A stretch of 64,000 nt of DNA from Adineta ricciae (GCA_905250025.1 CAJNOJ010000056.1:186001-250000), one strand, 5' to 3'. Shown: positions 44,423 through 55,664, counted from the stretch's first letter. Notes: a model not told the origin generated them from the sequence alone. Made by a program: numbers and translations.

Positions 44423-46285
44423 TTAACATAATGATCGGAGACCAGACGGAACATGACCATTTGTTAGATCGCATAGAACGCTTCGGAATTCATCGTCAGA
44501 ACAAACACGAATTGTTTTCGGGCAACACGAGGAGCTAGTCGAATAGTATGATGGAACACAATCGTAACTTGATGAACGACAATAACGATTCCATGATGGT
44601 GTTACATCGGTCATCCTGACATATCTGTCGGCGCATCGGTCCACGCATCTATCCTCACATCGATAACAATCGTCATAACATCGACGATAACTATAGTCAC
44701 AATCAGATACGACTTCTTTGCAGTAATTGACAGTTGGTTCACAGTATGATGGGACATAGCTATAGGATGAACAGCGAGGAATCGGTGTCGGCGCTCGTAC
44801 TCTTTCCCATGTATTTGATTCGACACAAGGAGTTCTTGCGCGTTCATGTCTACCCGGACAATGTTCATGATATCGATCGGTAGATATTCCAAAGGGTGGT
44901 GGAACAGCACGAGATGCTTCACTAACTAGATGAGCGTGCTGTGAATTTGATTCCCATGCGTTCAGTTCACCTCCGTACTGCCGGACATAACAGTCTGGAT
45001 CAGCTCGAACAACTCCTTGGTTTATATATTCTTTACGAATACATGCCCGAGGTCCATCATGTAGAATCAGTAGATTGGGTTCTCGTTCGGATCTAATTAG
45101 TAAGCAAAGAAATAGATAAGAAAAACGGCAGTGACGAGCGACTCACACGCATGGTGTCGGTGCTCGTTCGACAACAACGCGCCGTTCACCAGTCTGTTTG
45201 TAAGGTAACCAACGTTCAATGATAACATCTTGAGGTTTAGGTGGACAAGCACCATAACGTTCAACAATAACACGACGCGGTCCTTCTGGTAATGGAGGTA
45301 ATAGTTTTTCTACTACTTTAGGTGTTTGAGTTTCTGGAGGCGGAGGAGGTCGTTCTCGAAGTATCTTAAGAGACATAGAAAACAAAACGTTTTGCTAAGA
45401 AATCGATACTAATTATCGTACCAACGGAGGCGGAGTCGGCAAGGGTGGAGCACGTTGTCGGATCTAGAAATAATATTTTCAAATAGACAATGAGAAAATA
45501 GATTGCGCATACTTTGATCGGAGACTGTGCTCGCGGTGGTGGTGGATGAACTTCACCTGTAGGAAAAGAAATGCATAGAAGAGAGAGAGAACCATTGAGG
45601 AAATTTTTTTCTAGTTACGAATAATTAGCGGTCCTGGTGGTGGGGGTGTTGGTGGTTGTAAATATCTTACTGAAACATTTTGTCTGTATGTAACAGTATT
45701 ATTCGGTAGAGTTTTTCGAACAATCAATGGTGGTGGTTGTTGATGTTCGACTCTTTGAATTATATCATGTTGTTGTCGCTCTGTTAGTACGGTTTGATCA
45801 TCATGATACCTATTTGTAGTGACTAAGGCGTTATTTTCAACTGATCTATCTGTTAAAACTAAAGCGTTTTCAGCGACCGATTCACTGTCCGCAAACGTTA
45901 CATGTCCGCCGGTTGTTCGATTTCCAGACAGTGATCTACTTGTATATTCGTTACTATTCTCTGTGCAGCCTGCTGAGAATCGATTCCCTGCAGATGTATT
46001 GAATACACCAGCGTTCGTGTTATATTCCGAATAATTACTACTGTATGTAGTCTTCGATTCCAATAATCTACGTTCTTCGTCAGTGAAAATAGGAGAATTT
46101 GAATGGATGATTTGACTACGCCATCCCACTGGAGCAGCAAGAGGTGCGGGTAAGGCTTGAAGAGCGATTGATTCTGCGTGTGTTGTTATTCGATTAGTTG
46201 GTGCTGATGAAATGAAATTAGATGTCACATATGTGTTATCGCTTGTTTCCTGTGATTGATACGTATTGATGTCAGATGAAATCAT
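44423..46285 (-). CDS. Pro/Val-rich repeat protein, alveolin-like cytoskeletal candidate
   Basis: I do not know an orthologue. The N-terminal 200 residues are Ser/Thr/Asn-rich and disordered. A middle made of several short exons has proline-rich charged repeats: RERPPPPPETQTPK, LLPPLPEGPRRVIVERYGAC, PPKPQDVIIERWLPYKQTGE and RRVVVERAPTP. Then follow NLLILHDGPRACIRKEYINQ, GVVRADPDCYVRQYGGEL, and a Cys/Tyr/Arg-rich tail with many CxxxC pairs. Units of the type P+xVIVERxxPxPPKPQxVIIERWLPY, followed by a VRxDPxxYxxxYG end, recall alveolin/articulin-type membrane-skeleton proteins. That is resemblance from memory, not proof. The exon ends near 45605, 45556/45514, 45464/45420, 45366 and 45147/45093 look like GT-AG sites. 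No signal peptide or membrane segment is seen. Confidence 0.55.
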
Positions 46286-47176
46286 TTTCTTCTTCTTCGA
46301 ACCTAGTTAAATCAAACAATTCTATTTATATCATATCGAAATACAAAACGAATATTCGGATAATTAAAGTAAGATATTTTCGAAAACGATCATCTAAGAT
46401 AGACACAAGAGTAAAAGTATAATCGAGAATCTGTTGTGTCGAAGAAATAAAGAAATGATTGATAGTAACGAACAAACGAATAGAAAGGTAACTATTGAGA
46501 AAGAGAAAACCAAGGACAAGGGATTATACATATCATATACGATGGGCAAGGTTTTCCTATCGAATGACACATAGTATGTTTGATCGACTGTGTAATCTTT
46601 GTTTAGCATACGAAAAAAAAAGCAACGTACCAATCATCTTAGGATTGTTTGTGGTGACTTTCGTGTTTCCTTCTTGAAAAATATGATTCAGGGGTAAACC
46701 AATCTAAAATCAAAGAATAGCTGAGACATGCTGGCCTTCTCGCTTCAGTGCATGCGCTTCTTTTCAATATACAAATAGAAAATAAACCTTGTTAATTATT
46801 AATCAGAAAGAAACACAGATACGTTGTCTCCTTAAAAATAGAAAATGAAAAAAAACTCTTAAGCTAAGAACATCCATCGTAAAATCATCTCAACATCTGA
46901 TTAGCACATGGAGATAAACCGTCTAATCTTCAATTCACTGTACTGTACCTAATTTTCATCTTGATATCGACCGGATCTTCTCAATCATGCCTACGTCATA
47001 CTTGATTCATCGAGAATATTGATGCCAAGGTCATTCATCCATAGAATCAAGTATAATTTAATCGAAAGATGGGCAATAAAGGAAAAGTTTCGCGAAAAAA
47101 TTTAATCAAAACAAAATATTTTTGATCTTATCGGTCCAATGAATAATAATGTAATTGTTTTTCGTTTCAGATAATT
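46286..47176. other. Divergent intergenic stretch with a small inverted repeat
   Basis: Non-coding; it holds the promoters of the Pro-rich gene (-) and LAMTOR2 (+). ATACTTGATTC at 46998-47008 is exactly inverted as GAATCAAGTAT at 47044-47054. A TTTTTCGTTTCAG acceptor-like site ends at 47170, 6 bp before the LAMTOR2 ATG. Confidence 0.5.
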
Positions 47177-47754
47177 ATGCTAAAACCGAAAGCATTGAAA
47201 GAAGTACTTGCGCAAATGACTAACGGTGGAATTCAGTCAACTGTGTATGTTGCTTTAGTTGATAAAGTTTTTCTGTTCAAATAAGTTTTTCTTTCGAAAA
47301 CTAAAGATTATTGACACGGGATGGAGCACTACTTGCTTATTCAGGATTCGAAGCGAAAGACGCAAAGATCATTGCTGCAATGGCTAGTAGTATTTTTGCT
47401 GCCCATCAACGTGTTCGACAAACACCTAGTTCAACTGTTCCACAAAATATTGTGGGTTCAGGTGATTTGAATATGGTTTTATTGGACGCTGACGTACGTT
47501 GAAATCATCGTTCTTTATCATAAGATTCATATTGTTCGTCTTTGTATTCAGGAAGGAAAAATGGCTATCGCTGCTGTTGCTACCCAATTAGTTTGTATGG
47601 TGTCAAAGACTAATGTACAATTAGGAATGCTAAAGGCAAAAGTAATATTTGATATAGAATATGACTACGTCTTCACATTGAGTGTTTGTAGATGGACGCA
47701 TTGTCCTCGTACCTGCAAGAGCCGTTACGTCAAGTATCGCAGAGCAATAACTAA
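47177..47754 (+). CDS. LAMTOR2: LAMTOR2 (p14), Ragulator roadblock subunit
   Basis: The four exons are 47177-47244, 47307-47493, 47552-47641 and 47692-47754, and all phases agree, giving 135 aa against about 125 in human. The roadblock/LC7 fold is evident: MLKPKALKEVLAQMTNGGIQ, then LTRDGALLAYSGFEAKDAKI, IAAMASSIFAAHQR, MVLLDADEGKMAIAAVATQL, and LGMLKAKMDALSSYLQEPLR. These align with human LAMTOR2 (MLRPKALTQVLSQANTGGVQ, GSLLAYSGYG, FGMLKAKAQALVQYLEEPL). It pairs with LAMTOR3 in the lysosomal Ragulator complex, which docks Rag GTPases for mTORC1 activation and scaffolds MAPK signalling. A short insertion between helix 2 and the third strand (TPSSTVPQNIVGSGDL) explains the extra length. Confidence 0.95.
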
Positions 47755-48032
47755 TTTTAATATTGAAACTTTGGATGATTTCGTTTACTTTTCTTTGTCT
47801 TGATGTTTGCTTTTTTTTCTCTGTTACTGTAAATGATACATCTTCCGGTCAAGATCAGTTTGATTTCTCGTGTTTATTATGCCAAGGAAAAAAGGGAGAG
47901 AGAGAGAAAAAAAAACGAGGAAAAAAATTTTGATTTGCTAAATTTTTTTATAGATTATTTTTTTATGTACATATTTAACAAATTGAATAAGACCCACCGT
48001 CGACAGAAGAAAGACGACGGATAAAGAATTCA

Positions 48033-49961
48033 ATGGAAGACGACTGTGAAGTTTTAACTGCTGAGAATGAAGACGAACATGATCCACTTATTGCTGAAGT
48101 AGGCGAACGATTCTTAACAAGAGCTGAGAATCACTTTTTGGTTTAGATCGACATCCACTTAACACGTTTATTTGCTGACCAACTCTATTTGTTTCAATAT
48201 CCACTTCGTCCCAACCATCTCCAATATGAACACAATGCCACGTTCATCGGTGCACGTGTCAAACCTAAGAATAAACTCGTTCAACTAGATTATGTTCTCG
48301 ACACTCAATCGAGTTTTCATTGCAAAACAAAAGAATCAACAAGTATCGAAAATTGGACCACAGCATCATCTGCAACTGCGACAAACTCTACTGAGAAAAT
48401 CAGCTCGTTTGATCGTTTAACATTATCGTCAACTAACCTGACAGCGGGCGATAATTATAAACGTTTTACTGTCGGCCTTCTCACGCCCAATGGCATTCAG
48501 TTATCTCCATTGAATGCCGTCTTTCAACTACGGCCAGATTTTGACTCGACTTCATCTGTTCTCGTTCAACAATCGATCTCACTCAATGATGATGACGAAG
48601 AAAATGATCCAAATTTCCCTAAACAATCAAATTCGAATACGGACGATACGACAACAGATGAGGAAACCAATGACAAACACATGAATGAACTTGTGACGAT
48701 GAAATTCTGGCGACCAGAAGGTCGTCTACAACGTGAGAAGAAGCTGCGCTCTTACAATTATATCGAGCGTGCACGAAACGAAGAACGATGGATCGATTTC
48801 GCATATTATTCATCGAATGAATTACAGTCAAGTGAATTGATTCGTAGATGGTTTCAAATGGATGACATTGAACGGAATCGATTGCCTATCCGATGGAGAA
48901 AAACAATACCTATTCATGACTATTTTCAAATCTTATTTTTCGGTACACAATCCTCGCTCGAACTTTCCGTTGAAAAAGAGCAAAGTCAAATGGAATCAAA
49001 TAATAGTACAGAACAAAAACCATTGATTGTCCCGCCGACCAAGCCAAAAAAGAAGAAAAAAACTGAAACAAAGAAAAGTTCGACGACAAGAAAAAGTAAG
49101 CATTGAAAACTTTTCTACACAAAAACCGAGAGATGTTCTCTAGGCCGAAGTCGAAGTCGAAAATCGACTGATTCTATTCCGACATTGAATTCTGAGCAGC
49201 AACAGCAATCTCAATTATCAACGACGAGCACTCCCCTATCGTCTGTATCTTTACCCAACACCATAATCAAACAAGATCCCGAAACAATACAGAATGAACT
49301 ATTATCGTTTATGAAACGACGTTTTGGTTATCGACCATATTTTAAATTCAGTGAAATTAATATCGGTAAAAGCAAGCAGTTGATTGAGTTATGTTTCGAG
49401 AAATTTTTTTTTTGTCTAGCAATAAAACTTGAATTGATCTCATCACCACCTGGACATCCACTTGCATCAGGAGTTACCGAAGCGAGTATACTCCGAGCAG
49501 CTGCTGGAATCGGAGCTATTTATGTGAATAAAAAGGTCGAGTGAATGCTAGTCTTGGAAATTTGAGATGATCTACTTTGATTCTTTTGTTACAGTGGCCA
49601 AAAAATCTCAAACAGGAACCGGTTTTCATCAATGCTCAAATGGGCGATAAATATGATGTGGTAAGATCAGAGTTTCTAAGAGAGTTTTTCATCAACGTAT
49701 TCGATTCGTTTAGCTTCGTCGTTACGTCGCTGAACTACTAGAGAAATGCGATAGTTTTCAATTTACGGAATTGCGCTCCCGAATCAAACAAGAAAATCAA
49801 ACCCAACAATTTCCCGTGCACGAAGTGAAAAAATTCGTTAAAGTAGGATATTACACTAGTGAGGTATCAATACGTTTAGCATTCTACTTTAGGATCATTG
49901 TATCGCTCGTTCTTCACGTAAAGGTGTACTCTACTGTGTAAAAGGCACGTTGGTCAAGTAA
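48033..49961 (+). CDS. POLR3E: RNA polymerase III subunit RPC5 (POLR3E)
   Basis: Exon 1 (48033-48098) encodes an acidic start ending DPLIAE. After a 48 bp intron the conserved core follows: IDIHLTRLFADQLYLFQYPL, RPNHLQYEHNA, RVKPKNKLVQLDYVLDT, FTVGLLTPNGIQLSPLNAVF, and QLRPDFD. These match human RPC5 (EIDVYLAKSLAEKLYLFQYPVRP, KIKPKQQKVELEMAIDT, LHLTPLHGILQLRPSF). Later come VTMKFWRPEGRLQREKKLRS and WIDFAYYSSN. A basic linker (PKKKKKTETKKSS, then SRSRSRKS) leads to C-terminal winged-helix-like exons (GHPLASGVTEASILRAAAGI and VAELLEKCDSFQFTELRSRI). The last intron lies near 49844-49892, and the stop is at 49959-49961. RPC5 pairs with RPC4 to form the TFIIF-like module of Pol III. An AATAAA lies near 50102. 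Confidence 0.9.
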
Positions 49962-50704
49962 TGCAATCTCTTTTCCCATTGTACAAATATGCATAAATCT
50001 TCATGTTCTTATCTCTAACTATGTACAACACGTTCTTAGTGTTTCTCTGTTATTAATTATATCATTATATGACTGTATATGTACATCTTCTATTGAACAA
50101 AAATAAATCGATAAATGCGGCGCCGTTGCAGCACCTATCAACAATAGAAGATTTGCTGATTGTGACTCTTCTTTTTTTTTTTATTTATTTTGTTTTCTTG
50201 TCAATGTTCATCATTCACCTGAGTAGGTTACATCGCGCATACAATTGTTGGTCTTCTTTTTTTCTTATACAAATATGCACGACTAGATAACAGAAGGTTT
50301 GATGTTATAGTGAAGTTGAAAAATTCGATGTAGTCGCGCAAAGTCCAGAGGCCCAAGAAGAAGAAGAAAGAAAGGAAGAAAGAAAAACGGTAAGAAGAAA
50401 AAGAAAAACTGAACGGAGAAAATCAACATCAACAACAACAAATGAAACAGAGAACTACAAGAATCATCAACCGGCAAGATCCGTCACGTGTACATACATA
50501 CTAAGTTTTGTTTTCGTTATTGCCAGAAAAGAAAAAGACTTTCGATCATACTCTCGTTGTAAGCTTTACAAAAGAGAGAGCAGATCCATACAAAAGGAAA
50601 AATCAAGAAAGAAAAAGTGAATTGTTTTTTTAAAAAAAAAGTGTTTGTATGTGTATGTTTTCTTTTCAGATGAGAAACAATCACTGCAATAGAAAGACGG
50701 AAAA
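49962..50704. other. Convergent intergenic stretch
   Basis: It holds the 3' UTRs of RPC5 (+) and LSM14 (-). It includes poly-T runs near 50172 and 50258, a purine-rich GAAGAAAGAAAGGAAG stretch near 50358-50390, and AAT-rich DNA. There is no coding sequence. Confidence 0.5.
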
Positions 50705-52164
50705 TCAATAGCGATAATGATATCCATTATTATTTTGTCGATAATAAAAATCATCATTTCCTTGCTGGTGTCGATAATTATTATTATTATTTGATCGTCT
50801 ATAACCACCACCGGCACCTCCTCGGCCTCTTTGTCTTTGATGTCTATCATTACCAAATGTATCTTGATTTCTTGAACGATTGTACATAGGTCCAGAAACA
50901 TCACCCGTATCTTCGAGAGCCATATTATCAAAAAAGGATTTCTTTTTATCGTAGACAGATTCAAAATCAGTGCTTGAGTCATGTTTCTCATTCAAGTGTA
51001 AGAAATCATCGGGTGACTCCGATTGTTGTTTAAATTCTTCTTCACTTGTAATTTTATTGAATTTACGATTACTTGTTTCGAAATCAAATTCTTTATCATA
51101 ATTATTACTATGATCGTGAAACGTTTCACGATTTCCACCACCGGGACGCCGTTGTTGATAGCTCATAATTGGCGGACGACGATGATTATTATACGATGAT
51201 CTTTGTTGAAAATTCATATGTCCATTTTGATAACGATTTGTTGGTTGTAGTGGTGCATCTTCAGGATGAGATCGATCATTCGAGAAAAATGGCTGACGAA
51301 CAGGTAGTCCACTGTTATCTTCAGGTTCATTAAAACGATTCTCATGCTGCCGTGATGTCTGAGTTGAATGGGTATTCGATGACCAGCGTTGTTGGGGACG
51401 ATTCGATTGTATTTGATCCGTGTTGTTCAATGTGAACTCATCGAAGAATTTACTTTTTGCATTGGATTGTTGAGAGTTTGGTTGATTATGATTCCAGTTG
51501 GACGAAGTTAGTAAAGACCAGGATGGATCAGATTCACCGGTACCAGTACGAAGATGAGATTCTATAGTAGAATTTCGGACATGATATTGCATTTTTGACT
51601 TAACAAACAAACTTACCTTCAAAATTTGATCCTTTATTCGAACGACCATCGGATAGATTCATCTGTTGTAAACCATGGATTAATCGATTCGATGCCGACA
51701 AATCTTTATTCGACGAGCTCACTATCGCTGATACGATGGCTGGATCATCATGAATTGACGATTGTTTCGGAAGAGCAGGTTGTTTTGGTGGAGATACTAT
51801 CGTAGGTGCAGAAAAGGATGGTTGCTGTGCTGCTGGCTGCTGTACTGGTAAGGTTTCAGTCGGTTGTTCGTCGCCAACAATATTCAAATCTTCAATATCA
51901 CTATTAGCAAATTGCATGATTGGTACCGTTGTTCCAACCATTTGATTATTCAAAAAATTTCCTCCACGATTTTCTGTGCCAAAGCATTTGACATTGCCAA
52001 GAAGTATAGATGATGCTTGAGCATCGATACCTAAGCGAAAAAGAATTCGATTGAATGCAATGGAGTAAATGAAAATTTTGTTTATTACCAATTATCGTCC
52101 CAGTGTATCGGCATTGAGATTTTGTGATAATCGCAATTTTACTACCGATGAAATTACCCGACAT
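50705..52164 (-). CDS. LSM14: LSM14/RAP55 (Trailer hitch, CAR-1) P-body protein
   Basis: The divergent LSm domain opens MSGNFIGSKIAIITKSQCRY, continues after the first intron as GIDAQASSILLGNVKCFGTE, and ends ANSDIEDLNI, the family pattern (SDIKDL). The middle is P/Q-rich. The C-terminal half has a DFDF-like FDFETSNRKFNK, the FFD box YDKKKSFFDNMA, the TFG box with DTFG, then RGRGGAGGGYRR and an Asn/Tyr-rich end. LSM14 proteins repress translation and help decap mRNAs in P bodies by binding DDX6 and EIF4ENIF1 or DCP partners. Introns lie near 52033-52087 and 51560-51617. The ATG at 52164 follows a CGTCTAG acceptor-like site 9 bp upstream. The gene faces RPC5 tail to tail and diverges from SRPRB. 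Confidence 0.93.
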
Positions 52165-52517
52165 AATAATAACTAGACGTGAAGATTACGATGAAATAAA
52201 GAGAAAAAAACACACGCACTAATAATAACTTATTCCGTTTGTTTATTATTCTCCCGTTGGATCTTTGTTTGATGCTTAATTTACTACTGGCGACATCTAC
52301 TGGGAAAAATCATTTTTGTTATAAAAAGACGTTTTCTGACTGTTATTAAACATTCGCTGAGAATTTACCTGTTCGTAGTCTTTGTTGATAAATATTCATC
52401 GTCAATTATGATTCGTCGAAGTGATAAAATATGGATCGTATCGGTCTGCATACGCATTTGAAATTGAAAGATAGCTTTCATTAATCTTACAGTTTTACTT
52501 GCGTAGATAAACAAACG
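52165..52517. promoter_or_regulatory. Divergent promoter stretch, LSM14 and SRPRB
   Basis: This 353 bp must serve both start sites. It is AT-rich with no motif I can name. A TTTTACTTGCGTAG acceptor-like site ends 12 bp before the SRPRB ATG. Confidence 0.4.
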
Positions 52518-53405
52518 ATGGATGCTCATCAACGAGCTAAACTCGACGAGTATGTCGACCCGGAATTTATCGATAGTTCTGCCGGAGTTTTCCCTCTTAC
52601 CATTATTATGTCATTTTTGGTCGTTTTTGCGACAATAGCCATCCTTTGGTGGGCAAAAATCCGTTCAAGAGCATCTCGTCGCGGCGAATGTCTTCTTTTA
52701 TGTGGCATATCCAATGCTGGTAAAACCTTACTTTTTAGTCGTTTGACAATGGGTGTAGCGAAACGAACATTAACGTCGATGGCTGTCAATCGTGGTTCTA
52801 TGACTTTGGAAAACTCGTCATCGGATCGTCCAGCGAAAAAGGTTCGTGTTATTGATGTTCCCGGTAATTTACGTATTCGTCAACGTGATTTTAACAGTGA
52901 AAAAGCATCAGCCAAAGCAATCATTTTTGTTATCGATAGTACAACTATTAATAAAGACAGTAAAGATGTTTCCGATTACCTCTATGATATTTTACGTGAA
53001 AAAACCTTTCGTCAACAACGTTTACCATTACTAATATTCTGCAACAAACAAGATCTCAATAACGACAATGAAACCACTCAGTCAATTCGGCAATTGTTAG
53101 AAAATGAATTAACTATGAAACGCAAAACACGTACATCATCGGTTGCTGTCCATCAAGGCAAAGCTGAATCAGCTGATGATATTGGTCGAGCCGGCAAAGA
53201 TACATTTGAATTTAGCGATGTAAAAGATCTTCAGATTGAATTTGTCGACGGCTCATCATTAGGCGCAGAGAAAAAATCTTATGCCAAGCATTACGATGAT
53301 ATTGACGAAGACGATATTATTAGTACTGGTGATGAAACTGATGCTGAGAGTGGAGCCAATTTAACTAAAGTCTATGATTGGATTGAAAAGATCTGGATAA
53401 AATAA
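52518..53405 (+). CDS. SRPRB: Signal recognition particle receptor subunit beta
   Basis: This is a single-exon gene of 295 aa. An N-terminal transmembrane segment (VFPLTIIMSFLVVFATIAIL, residues 24-43) anchors a small GTPase domain: G1 GISNAGKTLLFSRL, G3-like VIDVPGNLRI, G4 FCNKQDLN. A C-terminal YDWIEKIWIK matches the end of the family. SRPRB recruits SRPRA to the ER membrane and so docks ribosome-SRP complexes. An insertion rich in Lys, Glu and Asp (about residues 205-285, with DDIDEDDIISTGDETDAES) makes it a little longer than human (271 aa). The stop is only 84 bp before the ZCCHC9 ATG on the same strand, the first link of a three-gene row. Confidence 0.93.
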   Translation: MDAHQRAKLDEYVDPEFIDSSAGVFPLTIIMSFLVVFATIAILWWAKIRSRASRRGECLLLCGISNAGKTLLFSRLTMGVAKRTLTSMAVNRGSMTLENSSSDRPAKKVRVIDVPGNLRIRQRDFNSEKASAKAIIFVIDSTTINKDSKDVSDYLYDILREKTFRQQRLPLLIFCNKQDLNNDNETTQSIRQLLENELTMKRKTRTSSVAVHQGKAESADDIGRAGKDTFEFSDVKDLQIEFVDGSSLGAEKKSYAKHYDDIDEDDIISTGDETDAESGANLTKVYDWIEKIWIK

Positions 53406-53475
53406 TCGAAGACAATATTTTTATGTTCCTTTTTTGAATCATTCGTTATCATCAAAAAGAAAACTAAACAGTCGT

Positions 53476-53489
53476 TAATTTTATTCTAG
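53476..53489 (+). promoter_or_regulatory. Acceptor-like site before ZCCHC9
   Basis: The pyrimidine-rich AATTTTATTCTAG runs directly into the ATG at 53490, with only 84 bp between this ATG and the upstream stop codon. It has the form of a 3' splice site, fitting a trans-splice acceptor for a downstream gene of an operon. No cis donor can pair with it without cutting into SRPRB. Confidence 0.5.
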
Positions 53490-54141
53490 ATGACTAGATT
53501 TGCCAGACATAAGAAAGCGAAGAAACCAATTGGAGAAGACGCAACGTCATGGGAAGATATGAAAGAAACAATGACCGCCGGCGATAAGCGAAAGGAAGAA
53601 AAACGTTTGGAAAAAAAGCGAAAACGAGAATTGAAAAAGATCTGTTTTCGGTGTCGAACGCCAGGACATTCGATGAATGAATGCACGGCGGAAGTAGCTG
53701 ACGAACAGAAGAAGAAACGTGAAGTCAAAACTGGTATTTGTTATAAATGCGGATCAACGGAACATCGATTACAGCAATGCACAGTAAAAGGCGATTCATT
53801 TGCCTATGCAACATGTTTTGTATGTGGCAAACAAGGACATTGGTCACGTTTATGTCCAGATAATCCCAATGGCTTATATCCCAATGGTGGATGCTGCAAC
53901 GAATGTGGGTCGAAACAGCATTTCAAAAGAGATTGTCCCACATTGATGAAAAAACAAGGTGAGTTCGAGTAGTTGAGATGATGATTTGGTTACTATATAT
54001 TTTTTAGGTATTGATGATCAAGAACTACCTTGTTTGACATCTACAACTAATAATATCGATGATAATGTTGAATCGTCCAAAGAGAAGACGATTGTAAAAG
54101 CGAAGAAACCGGCAAAAAGACTGAAACTTGTTAAATTTTAA
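53490..54141 (+). CDS. ZCCHC9: ZCCHC9, four-CCHC zinc-knuckle nucleolar protein
   Basis: Exons are 53490-53958 and 54008-54141, with a 49 bp phase-1 intron, giving 200 aa. The start MTRFARHKKAKKP, then ATSWEDMKETM, is the family opening (human MTRWAR and ATSWEDMKKG). Four CCHC knuckles follow: CFRCRTPGHSMNEC, CYKCGSTEHRLQQC, CFVCGKQGHWSRLCPDNPNG and CNECGSKQHFKRDC. The tail is Lys-rich and ends AKRLKLVKF, like the human PKVVNF end. The protein is a nucleolar RNA-binding factor in animals, linked to rRNA processing. It is shorter than human (271 aa) because the region before the knuckles is reduced. Its stop is 57 bp before the DBR1 ATG. Confidence 0.95.
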
Positions 54142-54177
54142 TTTGTTGTGTACTAACTAATTGTTTTTTTGTTTTGG

Positions 54178-54198
54178 ACTTTTTTCTAGATAAATAAA
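54178..54198 (+). promoter_or_regulatory. Acceptor-like site before DBR1
   Basis: A strong polypyrimidine tract plus AG (GACTTTTTTCTAG) ends 9 bp before the DBR1 ATG and lies inside the 57 bp spacer behind ZCCHC9. The spacer is too short for a normal terminator plus promoter, which suits polycistronic transcription resolved by trans-splicing. Confidence 0.5.
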
Positions 54199-55430
54199 AT
54201 GAAAATCGCTATAGAAGGTTGCTGTCACGGTGAATTAGATCGTATCTATGAAACAATCAATCAAATTGAGACTGAACGACAAATTAAAATTGATCTACTA
54301 TTAATCTGTGGCGATTTCCAATCTGTACGTAATGAACATGATTTGCAATCCATGGCTGTGCCACCAAAATACCGTTCTATGCAAGATTTCTGGCGTTATT
54401 ATTCTGGAGAAAAACGTGCGCCGGTACTAACGATTTTTATCGGCGGTAATCACGAAGCAAGCGATTTTCTCATTGAATTACCATATGGTGGTTGGGTCGC
54501 ACCGAATATATACTACATGGGTTATGCAAATGTTGTTAATTTCAATGGCTTGCGTATCGGTGGCCTATCAGGAATCTATAAACCGCAAGATTACAACATA
54601 GGACGTTATGAATTACCTCCATTTGACGAAAGAACCATTCGTTCGATATATCATATACGAAGTTTAGATGTTTACAGGATGAAACAAGTACAACAAGGTA
54701 AACTCGATATTATGATGTCACATGATTGGCCGCGAGGTATTGTTTGGTATGGAGATACACAACGTTTATTACAGCGTAAACAATATTTTCATGAAGATAT
54801 ATATACGAATAAACTTGGCAGTGAACCGCTCGAAGAAGTTTTACTTCAAGTTCAACCGAGATATTGGTTTGCTGCGCATTTACACGTGAAATTCGCGGCT
54901 TTAGTAGAACATACTAACGGCCAATCTACACGTTTTCTCTCTTTGGATAAATGTTTACCAGGACGAGACTTCTTACAAGTAAGTAAAGAAATATGCGAAG
55001 AAAGAGCTGATTAGAGTTTCTATCGTAGGTTCTTGACATTGAACCAATAGTTCCAGCAACTAATCCAACCAATCGCTTATCTCTTGATCCCGAATGGTTA
55101 TGTATTCTAAGTAAAACTGATCATCTCTTGCATGTCCAAAGAACTAATACCTTCTTACCATCACCGTCACAAACTTTGTTTACTCCAACAGAAGAAGATT
55201 ACCGGAAAGTTCATGACGACTTTTCGAATACCTTCGAGATTCCGGAAATGTTTGCTCCGACAGGTCCTGTACATAGACCAGGTTTAGGCAATACTCCAAT
55301 TGATGTTGAACAATTGCGAAAAAACAATCCTCAAACAGAGTTATTATGTCTTATGCTTGGCATACGAAATCCGATTGATGTTATTCTTAATCGACAGATT
55401 CAACCTGTAACATTAGATCAAAGCAATTAA
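54199..55430 (+). CDS. DBR1: RNA lariat debranching enzyme DBR1
   Basis: Exons are 54199-54978 and 55029-55430, with a 50 bp phase-0 intron, giving 393 aa. The metallophosphoesterase motifs are complete: [69 protein letters not shown], and [12 protein letters not shown]. These are the GCCHG, GDFQ, GNHE, SHDWP and AHLH signatures of DBR1. The C-terminal domain ([20 protein letters not shown]) is also typical. The enzyme cleaves the 2'-5' bond of excised intron lariats in the nucleus. It is shorter than human (544 aa) because the disordered tail is missing. The protein ends at 55430, eleven bases before an assembly gap. The last 126 bp of the gene recur after the gap, so the tail length should be treated with care. 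Confidence 0.93.
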
Positions 55431-55664
55431 ATGAATCATTTNNNNNNNNNNNNNNNNNNNNNNNNNNNNNNNNNNNNNNNNNNNNNNNNNNNNNNNNNNN
55501 NNNNNNAAAGGATTTCGGCTGCATCTTGTTGAACAATTGCGAAAAAACAATCCTCAAACAGAGTTATTATGTCTTATGCTTGGCATACGAAATCCGATTG
55601 ATGTTATTCTTAATCGACAGATTCAACCTGTAACATTAGATCAAAGCAATTAAATGAATCATTT
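55305..55664 (+). repeat. 137 bp perfect duplication across an assembly gap
   Basis: 55305-55441 and 55528-55664 are identical base for base, from GTTGAACAATTGCG through the DBR1 stop to AATGAATCATTT. The left copy ends exactly at the gap. The only new sequence between them besides Ns is AAAGGATTTCGGCTGCATCT and one more base (55507-55527). This is the pattern of an unmerged contig overlap. Confidence 0.9.
55442..55506. other. Assembly gap, 65 N
   Basis: A run of undetermined bases directly after DBR1, flanked by a perfect duplication of the DBR1 3' end. Confidence 0.99.
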
